A stretch of 64,000 bases of DNA from Gp1-AA133 sp963850425 (lineage in GTDB: Bacteria; Acidobacteriota; Terriglobia; Terriglobales; Acidobacteriaceae). The stretch covers positions 62,001-126,000 of the forward strand of contig CAWKLF010000004.1 in NCBI GenBank assembly GCA_963850425.1, given 5' to 3'. Position numbers and translations under genes: made by a program. The notes beneath the pieces were generated by a model. The model was given only the letters and a program-made list of their open reading frames with translations, did no database searches and had not been told where the DNA came from. Of this stretch, positions 24,883-33,426 are shown piece by piece. Position 1 is the stretch's first letter; each line of letters begins with the position of its first letter.

Positions 24883-26664
24883 TCACGAAATCTTCTCGCG
24901 TGCGGCGTCTTCGGGGGAATCCTGCATGAGGAAATCGCCCGTAGAGCTCTTCACTCCGTATTGATAAGGATCGTGGTAGACGACTGGATGTTTGCCTCCG
25001 AAATTATCGAAGGGAGGCGGGGAAGGCATCGTCCACTCGAGCGATGTACACTCCCACGGATTTGCGGGAGCCACCTCGCCACGAAAACGGCTATGGATCA
25101 GGTTATATAAAAAGATAAGTTGTGCTACGCCCGTCAAGAGTGCGGCAATGGTGATGAAGCGATGCACGGGAATCAAGGGAACAAGAAAGTCGTCGACGAA
25201 AGCGGAGTAGCGACGAACATTCCCGGCGAGTCCCAGGTAATGAAACGGCATGAAGATGCAGTAGGCGCCGATAAAGGTGAACCAGAAGTGGAGCCGGCCG
25301 AGAGACTCGTTCATCATGCGGCCAGTCATTTTCGGAAACCAGAAGTAGGTACCGGCGAGAACCCCGAAAAGCGAGGCGACCCCCATGACCATATGGAAAT
25401 GCCCGACCACGAAATAAGTGGCGTGGAGATAGATGTCAATGGAGGGCTGCGCGAGGAAGAATCCACTCACTCCGCCGCTCACGAACATCGAGATGAAGCC
25501 GAGAGCGAACAGCGACGCGGAGGTGATTCGCAATCGTGAACCGTAGAGGCTGCCGAGCCACATGAGAGTGATGATGGTGGCCGGGATCGTGATGACCAGG
25601 GTCGGGAATGAGAACATCAGCGAGGAGAAGGGATTCATTCCGCTGACGAACATGTGGTGCCCCCAGACCATGTAGCTGAGGAAGCCGATTCCCATCATGC
25701 AATAGATGACGACGCGATGGCTCAACAATGGCCGTCGCATGCTATTGATGAGAATGTGCGAGACGATTCCCATCGATGGAAGAATGGCGATGTAAACCTC
25801 AGGATGTCCGAAGAACCAGAACAGGTGTTGCCAGAGCAGAGGCGAACCGCCGGAGTGAGGCTGTAAGCGGTCGCTGATGACGAGGCCAGCCGGAATGAAA
25901 AAGCTGGTGCCCGCGACCCGATCGAGGATCAGGAGCAGACAAGCGGGGAGGAGGACAGCAAAGGCGAGCAAGCTGATGCACGACGTGATGAACCACGCCC
26001 AAGTGCAAAGCGGCATTCGCGCCAGTGTCATGCCCTTAGTGCGCAGGTCGAGCGTGGTGGCGATAAAGTTCAGCGATCCCAGCAGGGACGCGATACAGAA
26101 CACGAAGATGGAAAGACCCCAAAGGGTCTGCCCCAGTCCTTGGCCGGGACCCGCGTCCGAGCCGACTGCGCTGAGAGGTGCATAGGACGTCCAACCAGCA
26201 ATCGGCGGCCCATCGGGCACGAAGAAAGCCGCGATCAGAATGCAAAAGGCTAAGAACGTGGTCCAGAACGACATCATGTTGAAGCGGGGGAAGGCCATGT
26301 CTTCGGCGCCGATTTGAATCGGCAGAAAGTAGTTGCCGAAGGCAGCGAACGGTGCGTTGGTAAGAACAAAGAACACCATGAGCGTCCCGTGCATGGTGAG
26401 CAGGGAAAGGTAATACTCGGGCGTCATGATCCCGCCCGGGGCGCCGGATTTTGAGAGTAGTTGCAGGCCGGGGATGGGAGCGGTGGGCCAGACCAGATGA
26501 ATTCGCATGAGCCAGGACAGAACCATCCCGATGAGCACGGCTACCAGGGCAAGGGCGTAGTACTGCTTTCCGATGACTTTATGGTCGAGACTGAAGACGT
26601 GCTTCCTAATGAAGCTCTGGGGAGGAGCGTGGTGTTGAGCCTGTTGAACCGTTTCCACTGACAT
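24883..26664 (-). CDS. ctaD: Cytochrome c oxidase subunit I
   Basis: The catalytic heme-copper subunit (about 593 residues, 12 or more helices), reducing oxygen to water with proton pumping. Visible are the low-spin heme ligand region (LTMHGTLMVFFVL), the GHPEVYI motif with the A1-type Glu and the cross-linked Tyr, the CuB dihistidine in WGHHMFVSGM, and the HFHMVMGV pair for hemes a and a3. The motif set places it in the A1 type oxidases. The start is the ATG with GGAGG eight bases upstream. Flanked by ctaC upstream and two subunit III genes downstream. Confidence 0.95.
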   Translation of the reverse strand: MSVETVQQAQHHAPPQSFIRKHVFSLDHKVIGKQYYALALVAVLIGMVLSWLMRIHLVWPTAPIPGLQLLSKSGAPGGIMTPEYYLSLLTMHGTLMVFFVLTNAPFAAFGNYFLPIQIGAEDMAFPRFNMMSFWTTFLAFCILIAAFFVPDGPPIAGWTSYAPLSAVGSDAGPGQGLGQTLWGLSIFVFCIASLLGSLNFIATTLDLRTKGMTLARMPLCTWAWFITSCISLLAFAVLLPACLLLILDRVAGTSFFIPAGLVISDRLQPHSGGSPLLWQHLFWFFGHPEVYIAILPSMGIVSHILINSMRRPLLSHRVVIYCMMGIGFLSYMVWGHHMFVSGMNPFSSLMFSFPTLVITIPATIITLMWLGSLYGSRLRITSASLFALGFISMFVSGGVSGFFLAQPSIDIYLHATYFVVGHFHMVMGVASLFGVLAGTYFWFPKMTGRMMNESLGRLHFWFTFIGAYCIFMPFHYLGLAGNVRRYSAFVDDFLVPLIPVHRFITIAALLTGVAQLIFLYNLIHSRFRGEVAPANPWECTSLEWTMPSPPPFDNFGGKHPVVYHDPYQYGVKSSTGDFLMQDSPEDAAREKIS

Positions 26665-26717
26665 TTGCTCACCCTCCGGAGAGCTACCGTCGACTAACAA
26701 TTCGCCGAATGGAACCG

Positions 26718-27542
26718 CTACTGTTCCGACACTTTCTGCTTCATCCAGCTGCCAAAATCATCCTGCGACAACACGTTCAGATAGGCCTTCATGTTGTAGT
26801 GACCGAGGCCACAGAGCTGGGTGCAGACGATTTCATACCTGCCAACCTTGGTCGCGGTGAAGTGCACGGAAAGATCGAGGCCGGGGACGAAGTCCTGCTG
26901 GATGCGGAGCTCACGAACATAAAAAGAATGACCGACGTCTTTCGCGTGCATGAGCAGATGCACTTCGCGGTTCACGGGAATGGCCAACTCTCCCGAGACG
27001 ATGTCATCGCGAGCATCAACATCATTGGCGGGATCGAGTCCAAAAAAGTTGGAATTGCCCTCATCAATCTTGTCTGGATGCAAATCGCCGAACTTGCCAT
27101 CGACACCGGGATAACGGAAGTAGAAAGCGAACTGGCCAGCTTGCGCCTGAATCTGGAGGGCGTCCGGCTTGGCCGGCGTGAAGTAAACGGTAGCCCAGGC
27201 TTTCTGACCCAAGACACCGAGGGCCAACATTTCTGTCCCAACAAAAACGAGGGCGGCAATCACGAGCCATTTGGCACCGCCTGGGAAAGATTTTATTTCG
27301 GCATTGGCAGAGCGAGAAGAAAATTTCCAAACGAAGAAGGCCAGGACAAGTTGTGCAGCAAGGAACGAAAGGCCCGCCTCGAGCATGGTCTCCGAGAGCT
27401 GCTCATCAATGGCGTGACCATGAGTGGAAATATCCTCCGGTGGAGCGAGTTGGATGGCTGTTCCAAACCAGTTGTGAGTGATGATGGGAATCGCGGACGC
27501 CAGCGCGATCACCACGACGATCACAGCAAATACTTTGCCCAT
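26718..27542 (-). CDS. ctaC: Cytochrome c oxidase subunit II
   Basis: About 274 residues. Two N-terminal helices (VFAVIVVVIALASAIPII and the segment around LVIAALVFVGTEMLALG) anchor a periplasmic cupredoxin domain that receives electrons from cytochrome c. The CuA site is complete: His in KDVGHSFYV and CTQLCGLGHYNM (Cys-x3-Cys-x3-His-x2-Met). No heme motif is fused, so it is not a caa3-type subunit; the separate diheme cytochrome upstream could play that role. Start at the ATG preceded by GAGG. Confidence 0.93.
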   Translation of the reverse strand: MGKVFAVIVVVIALASAIPIITHNWFGTAIQLAPPEDISTHGHAIDEQLSETMLEAGLSFLAAQLVLAFFVWKFSSRSANAEIKSFPGGAKWLVIAALVFVGTEMLALGVLGQKAWATVYFTPAKPDALQIQAQAGQFAFYFRYPGVDGKFGDLHPDKIDEGNSNFFGLDPANDVDARDDIVSGELAIPVNREVHLLMHAKDVGHSFYVRELRIQQDFVPGLDLSVHFTATKVGRYEIVCTQLCGLGHYNMKAYLNVLSQDDFGSWMKQKVSEQ

Positions 27543-27622
27543 TCTGCCTCGCCTGGTCCGGGCCAACTCCGGACGTTGGGGAGGGAGGCCGGCGGGGGAT
27601 CCGGCCACCCGGGTGGAGCAAA

Positions 27623-28327
27623 CTAGTACGGCTTCGCCTTAAAGGTGAAGTCCACGGTTTTTGTTTCGTTACCTGTAATGGTCACGTCCTGAGTCTGAGT
27701 CCCGTAGTCTTCCTGCCAGGCCGTGATCGTGTATTTCCCGGCGGGAAGATCAGGCAGCGTGAAACTGCCATTGTCGGTGGAGATTGCGTAATGCGAAGTC
27801 TTCAACACCGCGAAGTAGCCGTGCATCCAAGGATGGACGTTGCACTTCACCGGAATGAATTCTTCCTTGTCGAATTTTTCCGACAAAGTAGGCGCGCCCG
27901 GTGGCTGGGACTTGTTCCATTCATGATTGACCTTTGCCAATGGATGAATGTTGTGCGAAGTCTGGTCGTCATTCACGACTTTGAGTTCCTGTCCTGTGCG
28001 CATGGCCAGCACGTGGGGAATGTACTGACATCCCTTCTGCGTGAAGGTGACAGCCTGGGCAGGAGCACTGGATTCGTCTGGAGCGCCCGCTGAGATATAA
28101 ACGACGACGTTAGCAAGAGCATTGTTGGCCCCGGTTACCACCGATTCGGTGGTGATTGGGGTGGTGTGCTGCTTGGCGCATGACGGCTCTTTCGACATAT
28201 CAATCGTCTTCGCCTTGGCGGGCGTGCCAGTGTAGGTCACTTTTCCGCTAACCGTGGCTGCACCGAACAGCAGGGTGGGACAGACGACGAGTACGAACAA
28301 CGCTGCGAACCATTGCTTCGTATACAT
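27623..28327 (-). CDS. Periplasmic cupredoxin-like protein
   Basis: About 234 residues with a signal peptide (FAALFVLVVCPTLLFGAA). It begins with a carboxypeptidase-regulatory/methylamine-utilisation-type segment, then has a plastocyanin-like domain with possible type 1 copper ligands His in TSHNIHP and CNVHPWM (Cys-x2-His-x2-Met). The C-terminal beta region (FTLPDLPAGKYTITAWQEDY) is a carboxypeptidase-regulatory-like fold. Co-transcription with the oxidase argues for a copper or electron-transfer role. Chosen ATG follows GAGGAGGA; a GTG three codons upstream is in frame. Confidence 0.75.
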   Translation of the reverse strand: MYTKQWFAALFVLVVCPTLLFGAATVSGKVTYTGTPAKAKTIDMSKEPSCAKQHTTPITTESVVTGANNALANVVVYISAGAPDESSAPAQAVTFTQKGCQYIPHVLAMRTGQELKVVNDDQTSHNIHPLAKVNHEWNKSQPPGAPTLSEKFDKEEFIPVKCNVHPWMHGYFAVLKTSHYAISTDNGSFTLPDLPAGKYTITAWQEDYGTQTQDVTITGNETKTVDFTFKAKPY

Positions 28328-28363
28328 CCGATTCACTCCTCCTCAAGACTAATGAGAGCGTGC

Positions 28364-29233
28364 CTAGTTGCCGCCGGAGCCTTTGTTTTCGGGCTGCGCT
28401 GGCGTATTCGCGTCGGGAGCTTTCGCGGGAAGTTTCCCGCCGGAAGCTTTCAGGACGTCGTTTTCCTTGCTGCGACGACTTGTTTGGAGAGTACGCAAGT
28501 AGTGGACCAGATCCCAGGCATCATTCGGTTGGATGACATCGGCGAATGACGGCATGGGAGTTCCATCCACGCCAGTCATGAAGATCCGGTAGACATCCTG
28601 ATTGGTCACACCGCACTTAAACCGGGAATCATCACCGCCTGAGGCGAAATTATATGGGCGGATCGGATTGTCCTTGCTGTCTGTAAGAGTAGCGGCGGAG
28701 GGACCGTCACCCCTTCCCTGCTGGCCGTGACATTTCCAGCATTCCATCTTCTGGAACAACTCCGCGCCGTGCGAGATGCTTTGCATGGTAATGGCCGGCT
28801 CGGCTGGAATCTTGATGGGATCGCCGGGTTTCTCGGACTGCCAGCGCGGGGAAAACGTCTTGATGTAGGCGACCAGGTCGATGCGGTTCTGATTCGTCAA
28901 TGCGTCCCAGTGCGGCATGTTCGAGTTGGTGAAGCCTCGTCCAACTGAGTCATAGAGATCTTCGTCAGTCGGCAATGTACCCGTCGGCGTCGACCTGCAC
29001 TTGAAGGTTGCGGCTGTGAAATCCCTGGGTTTGGGATCGATCCAGGGAGCGTTCTCGCCGTTTCCGTCCCCGATGGGTCCGTGACAGCCGACACAGAATC
29101 GACGATACAGTTTCTTTCCGCTAGCCGCGTGGCCGGTCAGATTGCCGACGTGGGCTTCCTGAGCGAGCGCAGGCAGTGCGAATGCGACTGCAATGGCAAG
29201 ATGCGCCAACAACCGCCGAGAGGTTGTGTCCAT
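28364..29233 (-). CDS. Diheme cytochrome c, exported
   Basis: A 289-residue periplasmic cytochrome with signal peptide (LLAHLAIAVAFALPALAQ) and two CxxCH heme sites: CVGCH near residue 50 and CWKCH near residue 165. Distal Met ligands are likely in TNSNMPHW and DGTPMPSF. The two halves look like duplicated cytochrome c domains. It is the first gene of the oxidase operon, so it probably donates electrons to CtaC. The C-terminal 45 residues are a Lys/Ala/Pro/Gly-rich tail. Confidence 0.88.
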   Translation of the reverse strand: MDTTSRRLLAHLAIAVAFALPALAQEAHVGNLTGHAASGKKLYRRFCVGCHGPIGDGNGENAPWIDPKPRDFTAATFKCRSTPTGTLPTDEDLYDSVGRGFTNSNMPHWDALTNQNRIDLVAYIKTFSPRWQSEKPGDPIKIPAEPAITMQSISHGAELFQKMECWKCHGQQGRGDGPSAATLTDSKDNPIRPYNFASGGDDSRFKCGVTNQDVYRIFMTGVDGTPMPSFADVIQPNDAWDLVHYLRTLQTSRRSKENDVLKASGGKLPAKAPDANTPAQPENKGSGGN

Positions 29234-29415
29234 AAGGTTTCACCCTTCTGAAAAAGTGAAGCAGGACAAATCCTGCGAGTTAGTCCGTCCGTAGCGAGTT
29301 CCCGCCCGCTGACGAAATCTCCAATTGTTTGCCCCAAGGAACCGATAGTGAAATCGAGATCACCCAGTCTCGACGCTGAAGCAAAAACGAACGGCTACCC
29401 CAAAATCGGTGGCCG

Positions 29416-29445
29416 ATACTACCTCTGACCGGAACGAAATGCAAA
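29416..29445 (-). promoter_or_regulatory. Candidate promoter of the oxidase operon
   Basis: On the minus strand TTTGCA (29445-29440), an 18-base spacer, then TAGTAT (29421-29416), about 180 bases before the cytochrome gene. The match to sigma70 elements is moderate. Confidence 0.35.
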
Positions 29446-29451
29446 CTGTTT

Positions 29452-29480
29452 TTTACAAGTACTTTACAATTCGCTTACAA
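29452..29480 (+). promoter_or_regulatory. Triple TTTACAA boxes with 11-bp period
   Basis: TTTACAA (29452-29458), TTTACAA (29463-29469) and CTTACAA (29474-29480) are head-to-tail with 4-base spacers, immediately upstream of the candidate -35. A 7+4 direct-repeat layout is typical of OmpR/PhoB-family binding sites and resembles the Bacillus PhoP TTAACA box. The regulator is not identified. Confidence 0.45.
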
Positions 29481-29515
29481 ACTAATCCTTCAGATGGCGA
29501 TCCAGGCCGCCTTAT

Positions 29516-30760
29516 CTAGTTCAGCCGCATGCTGCGAAACTCAGTGGGCGGATCGAGCGAGCAACGATTGACGAAGGCTTCGTCGGCCAAGCCGCCCTCA
29601 ATCCACTGGCGGATGTCGGAGAGGGTTGCCGCGGCGACACCGCCTCGACTTCCGAGGAAGACCACGACCACGCCCTCGACCTCGGTTTTTGACTGCACGA
29701 CGGTGCGATAGCGACTTTCAAAGATTCGCTTCGCATAACTCAATTTAGCGTTCTCGTTCGCCATGTCGGAAAGTAAGCCGCGAGGCTGGGCATAGACGAA
29801 GAGAACCTTCTTCCCCTTGAGACGGGGCCAGTCCCCGGAAAACTGAGTTACGTCTTCCCGGCTCACTGCAAACCCGAGATCAGCCTGTGGTGTGGTGGCT
29901 GGAGCCGGCGCGTTTGCGGCAGGCGTGTCTGCCGGTTTCTCAATGATCCCGGCGGGAAGATTCAGTTCGTCGGCCTGAACGTAGCCGGTCGAGTCCGGAC
30001 CGAGGCGAACCTGGGCCCAGCCAGATTGCAACTGGACGATTTCGAACTCATCTTCGGCCTGTGCGCGGAACAGGACTGGACCGCCGAAATTCTCGCGGGA
30101 CATCACGCCAACTCCAGAACGCTTCACTGACCCAACCTTGGCGGCATTTGCGGGCTTGTGGTCGGAAGACTTCAGTTGGTCGATTTGGGACTGGAGCGCA
30201 GCAGTCTTTTCCCGGACGGATTGCCGTTCGGCGAGAATCGCATCCAATTGAGACTGAGCGGTTGTGGCCGCTGAGGAACCTTTTGTGGTAGCTACTTCCG
30301 CAGGTTGCGTGATGGGTGGCGCTGCGTCTTTCCTGGGCTGTATCGGAGGCGCGGCGGATGTTCCGCGTAGTGCCTGCTGCAAGCGGTCGTGCAAGTCAGA
30401 TTCGAGCCGACCGTTCGATGGAAGCGCCTGGTATTCGGGATGAGCGGGATCCTGATTCACGAATAAGGCGCTGATTTTGGCCTCAACACTGACAAGCGTT
30501 GTATTCGGGTCCACCGATTTGAGATGGACGCGATATTGAAAATAGGGATGGTCGTAGCGCTCGGGGTCGGTGGCGGTCACGAAGCCATCCAGCACCGGCA
30601 GCTTTCCGCCGCCGAACCCACCGATCCTCTGCAAGGCTTTCTGTACAGCGTCCACGGAGAAGGAGTAGCTGCGTTCGACCGGGGCAGTGTCCTCCGACTG
30701 GGCCCAAACGTGGCCGCACAAGGCCGCAAAAATCAGAAATGGCACAAGTATTCTGCGCAT
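29516..30760 (-). CDS. Exported SH3-domain protein, downstream member of a pair
   Basis: About 414 residues with a signal peptide (RILVPFLIFAALCGHVWAQ). The order is an N-terminal globular domain (about 20-130), a Pro/Ala/Thr linker, a coiled-coil stretch (LDAILAERQSVREKTAALQSQIDQLK, in part), an SH3b-like domain (VLFRAQAEDEFEIVQLQSGWAQVRL) and a C-terminal domain that begins VLFVYAQPRGL. The ATG overlaps the stop of the upstream paralogue (TAATG), so the two are coupled. SH3b domains often bind cell-wall peptides; no lytic motif is seen. Function unknown. Confidence 0.65.
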   Translation of the reverse strand: MRRILVPFLIFAALCGHVWAQSEDTAPVERSYSFSVDAVQKALQRIGGFGGGKLPVLDGFVTATDPERYDHPYFQYRVHLKSVDPNTTLVSVEAKISALFVNQDPAHPEYQALPSNGRLESDLHDRLQQALRGTSAAPPIQPRKDAAPPITQPAEVATTKGSSAATTAQSQLDAILAERQSVREKTAALQSQIDQLKSSDHKPANAAKVGSVKRSGVGVMSRENFGGPVLFRAQAEDEFEIVQLQSGWAQVRLGPDSTGYVQADELNLPAGIIEKPADTPAANAPAPATTPQADLGFAVSREDVTQFSGDWPRLKGKKVLFVYAQPRGLLSDMANENAKLSYAKRIFESRYRTVVQSKTEVEGVVVVFLGSRGGVAAATLSDIRQWIEGGLADEAFVNRCSLDPPTEFRSMRLN

Positions 30761-31797
30761 TATGGGTGGACCTCGAGAAGCGTGTGGGAGATCCAACCTT
30801 CCTGGCCGTCTTCAGAACGCACTTGATACCAGTAATTGGTTCTTGCGAGGACGGTGACTTCCTGACCCTTCTTGAGTGCTTCAACAACACGGGCGTGCGA
30901 GTAAGGGAGTATTTTGATCTCGGCCCGGTCTGATTTAACTCGTACGAATTCCGAGGCGCGAAGCTGGCGCGCCTGAGCTTCCAACTTGTCGAGATTCGCA
31001 TGGTCGGCGGCCAGCTGGGACCTTTGCTCAGCGATGGCTCGCTGCAAGTCGCCTAGTTTGGTTGAATCCACATCCGTGATCCGTGCGGGTTCTGGCGGTA
31101 GGACGGTTTTCGGATTGACTTCTTTGGGTATAGCGCCTTTTTTGACCTCAGCCTTGATTTCCTCCTGGCGATCTTCTGAATGCGAAGTGCTTTCCTGCCC
31201 AGGAGAAAAGGGCTGACCGGAAGCCGCCAGCTTCTGCAGCTGCTCGCGATCTTTCAGGAGCTTACCGATTTCCCCGAACTCGCAAGTTTCCACGTAGCCG
31301 TCGGAGGGATGGCCGTGATGACGTGCGTTCTCGATGAAAACGGCATCGATGAATAAGCGCGTCAAATTAGGTCCGCGCTCCTGCACGACGTAACGAACCG
31401 CCACGGTGCCCACGTCATTGCTGTTAAGGAAGTGTGAGGGTGAGAGCGCTTTGGAACGGATCTTGTAGAAGACCTTGCCGGGTTCGGTCCAAGCGGGAAA
31501 CAGCGGGGACTTGTCTGAGAACTGAGCGCCCGTCAACTGCTCGTCGCCGCGGTATTCGAAAGTGCCCTTGATCGAGCCACTGCGCGCTACCTCGTCGACG
31601 ATTGGTACGACTTCGCTGTATGGCTTGTCGAGATCAATGGAAAAACTTGCGGCCCCGGTTTCCTTCGAACGAGCGAAGCCGAGGACGCAGAGAGCACAAA
31701 TTAACAGGCATGCGGCGTTCAAACGGCTAACCTTTGTGCGACTTCCCCACGCCTGCGCAACAATTGCATGCGCCCACTTCAAAACAACAATCCCCAT
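30760..31797 (-). CDS. Exported SH3-domain protein, upstream member of a pair
   Basis: A 345-residue protein with a basic N terminus and a hydrophobic signal segment (LNAACLLICALCVLGF), then an N-terminal globular domain resembling that of the downstream paralogue (VEAK- and VRYVV-type strands, repeated KDREQLQKLAASG helix). A coiled coil follows (DLQRAIAEQRSQLAADHANL), and the protein ends in an SH3b-like domain (VLARTNYWYQVRSEDGQEGW). Located between the porin-cytochrome gene and the oxidase operon on the same strand. Function unknown. Confidence 0.65.
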   Translation of the reverse strand: MGIVVLKWAHAIVAQAWGSRTKVSRLNAACLLICALCVLGFARSKETGAASFSIDLDKPYSEVVPIVDEVARSGSIKGTFEYRGDEQLTGAQFSDKSPLFPAWTEPGKVFYKIRSKALSPSHFLNSNDVGTVAVRYVVQERGPNLTRLFIDAVFIENARHHGHPSDGYVETCEFGEIGKLLKDREQLQKLAASGQPFSPGQESTSHSEDRQEEIKAEVKKGAIPKEVNPKTVLPPEPARITDVDSTKLGDLQRAIAEQRSQLAADHANLDKLEAQARQLRASEFVRVKSDRAEIKILPYSHARVVEALKKGQEVTVLARTNYWYQVRSEDGQEGWISHTLLEVHP

Positions 31798-31812
31798 GGA
31801 ACTAAGCTTAAC

Positions 31813-33210
31813 CTAGTAGTCGAAATCAAACCCAATCATAAGGCTACGTACCGTCTGATCGCTCTGGGTCAGGATCGAGGTGTTGCCGGTCTTGGCTTGC
31901 GAATACTCGTTGTGGAAAGCCAGCCCAGCGCGGCTCAGCATGATGGGATACCAGCGGTAGCCGATAGTCCACCCATCCACATTTCCCAGATTTGGGGTCA
32001 GAAGCGGATTGGCCTGGCGCGACATGCGCACGGTTTCGTAGCGGCCCGTGAAAATGAGCTGCGGGCTATAAGTGTAGTGCGCTTCTACGAAGCCGCCGTT
32101 CCAGCTTGGCCCTGCAGCGCCTGGAGGCAGGCCGGCCGGGTCGTTGGTCGCAATGCCATTTCCGAGATAGACATTGTCCTGACCGTGCATGTAGAGGGTT
32201 TCTATGTCGAGATCCTTGATAAACCACCAGCCGTAAGCGCCCACGCGCGAGAAACTCCGATTCCCTTTCGCTTCGATGGGGGTCCCGCCACTGGTTAGGA
32301 AGTAAGTGGGCGACTGGCCAAAGTATCCATAAACACCCACACGTTGTACCCCGAGGCTGCTGATCTGGAAGCCTTCATTGAGATTGATGAAGGTGTCGTA
32401 GGTACGAGCGGTGTTGCCCTGGCCTGCCGAGGTAAGCCCGGGATTGCCGTCCGTGCTGCTCAAGAGGGCAATCGAGTATCGCGCATAGCTGTTCTTGTTG
32501 TGGCCCGACAACTCAAGACCGATCTGGTTGTCCCCAATGCCTCCGAAACCATTGATGTCGCCGACTGGCAGGAAGTGGTAGTTGAACCAGCCGCCACCAA
32601 CCCCTGAGAGGGTTACGAGTCGCTTTTCGGAAATCAGGGAGTCGAGTTCGAACTTTCCAAGCTTCACATTCAACCACGGAGAATGCAGCAGATTGTCGAA
32701 CCTTACCCACGCATTTTCAAAGTGAAAACCGTCGCCTTCCTCCATCGCTGGAAGGACGGAGAACGAAATGTTCTTGTAGAGGGTCCCGGCGGTCCAGATG
32801 TCGAGGCCCGACAGATCGAACCCATGTGTGGTGACGGTCTGCTCGGTACCGGGAGTGTTTCCCGTAGGATCGTCGATTGGGACCTTGGTCTGGCTTTCCA
32901 AGTGCCACTGCGGCGTGACCCGGAAAGTAATGGGCCAGTAGGACGGATTCTGATAGATGGGCGCATCGCGCTCGTTGCCGAGTTGAAAGCCATTGTCACG
33001 GAATTGCTGGCCAAATACATTCAGGATGGGCCATCCCACGTGGCAAGCCGAACAAGGCAAGCCATACTTTCTGGCGAAGGCGGGAATTGCGTAGCTTGGC
33101 TGGCTACCGATAGCCACGAACGATGAGATGAATACCACCATAGCCAGAAGTGACCTCAACATCGAGGCTGGAACGAAAGTCTTCCTAGTTCTCGCAGCAG
33201 AGAAATGCAT
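31813..33210 (-). CDS. Porin with N-terminal monoheme motif (Cyc2-like architecture)
   Basis: About 465 residues. A signal peptide (LLAMVVFISSFVAIGSQPSYA) is followed within 15 residues by a single heme site CSACH, then WPILNVFGQQFRDNGFQLG. The remaining 400 residues alternate polar/aromatic strands and end in a C-terminal aromatic residue (FDFDY), as expected for an outer-membrane beta-barrel. Fusion of one heme to a barrel is the layout of Cyc2 of iron oxidisers and of a wider family of porin-cytochrome proteins, so electron transfer across the outer membrane is plausible but unproven. The start is the ATG six bases after AGGAG. Confidence 0.75.
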   Translation of the reverse strand: MHFSAARTRKTFVPASMLRSLLAMVVFISSFVAIGSQPSYAIPAFARKYGLPCSACHVGWPILNVFGQQFRDNGFQLGNERDAPIYQNPSYWPITFRVTPQWHLESQTKVPIDDPTGNTPGTEQTVTTHGFDLSGLDIWTAGTLYKNISFSVLPAMEEGDGFHFENAWVRFDNLLHSPWLNVKLGKFELDSLISEKRLVTLSGVGGGWFNYHFLPVGDINGFGGIGDNQIGLELSGHNKNSYARYSIALLSSTDGNPGLTSAGQGNTARTYDTFINLNEGFQISSLGVQRVGVYGYFGQSPTYFLTSGGTPIEAKGNRSFSRVGAYGWWFIKDLDIETLYMHGQDNVYLGNGIATNDPAGLPPGAAGPSWNGGFVEAHYTYSPQLIFTGRYETVRMSRQANPLLTPNLGNVDGWTIGYRWYPIMLSRAGLAFHNEYSQAKTGNTSILTQSDQTVRSLMIGFDFDY

Positions 33211-33341
33211 ACCCATCTCCTGTTTGAGGGCGATCCGCCTGCAGTGACACATGCTGGTTAATGGTGGTTGAGTCCGCAGAGTAGTCCCAGAAAGTATCGA
33301 GAGGAAGTGCATAGTTCGCGTCGTACCGAACTGCGGTTAAC

Positions 33342-33357
33342 GATTTTCGTGAAAATC
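33342..33357. promoter_or_regulatory. Palindrome in the leader of the porin-cytochrome gene
   Basis: GATTTTC-GT-GAAAATC has perfect 7-bp arms. It lies about 30 bases downstream of the candidate -10, so it could be an operator or a leader hairpin. Confidence 0.35.
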
Positions 33358-33385
33358 TTCCGACCCGACCCCGCTGTTGGCGCGC

Positions 33386-33426
33386 ATAGTACATCGGCCA
33401 TCACTCATTTGCAAATTATTTGTAAA
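33386..33426 (-). promoter_or_regulatory. Candidate promoter with TTTACAA-type boxes
   Basis: On the minus strand TTTACAA (33426-33420) and TTTGCAA (33415-33409) are spaced 11 bp apart. TTGCAA can act as -35, with a 17-base spacer and TACTAT (33391-33386) as -10. The boxes share sequence and period with those at 29452-29480, which suggests shared control. Confidence 0.4.

Noticed and set aside
29347..29366. GTGA...TCAC inverted element upstream of the oxidase operon
   Set aside because: The spacing is eight bases instead of the six used by CRP/FNR sites, so it does not fit a known consensus.
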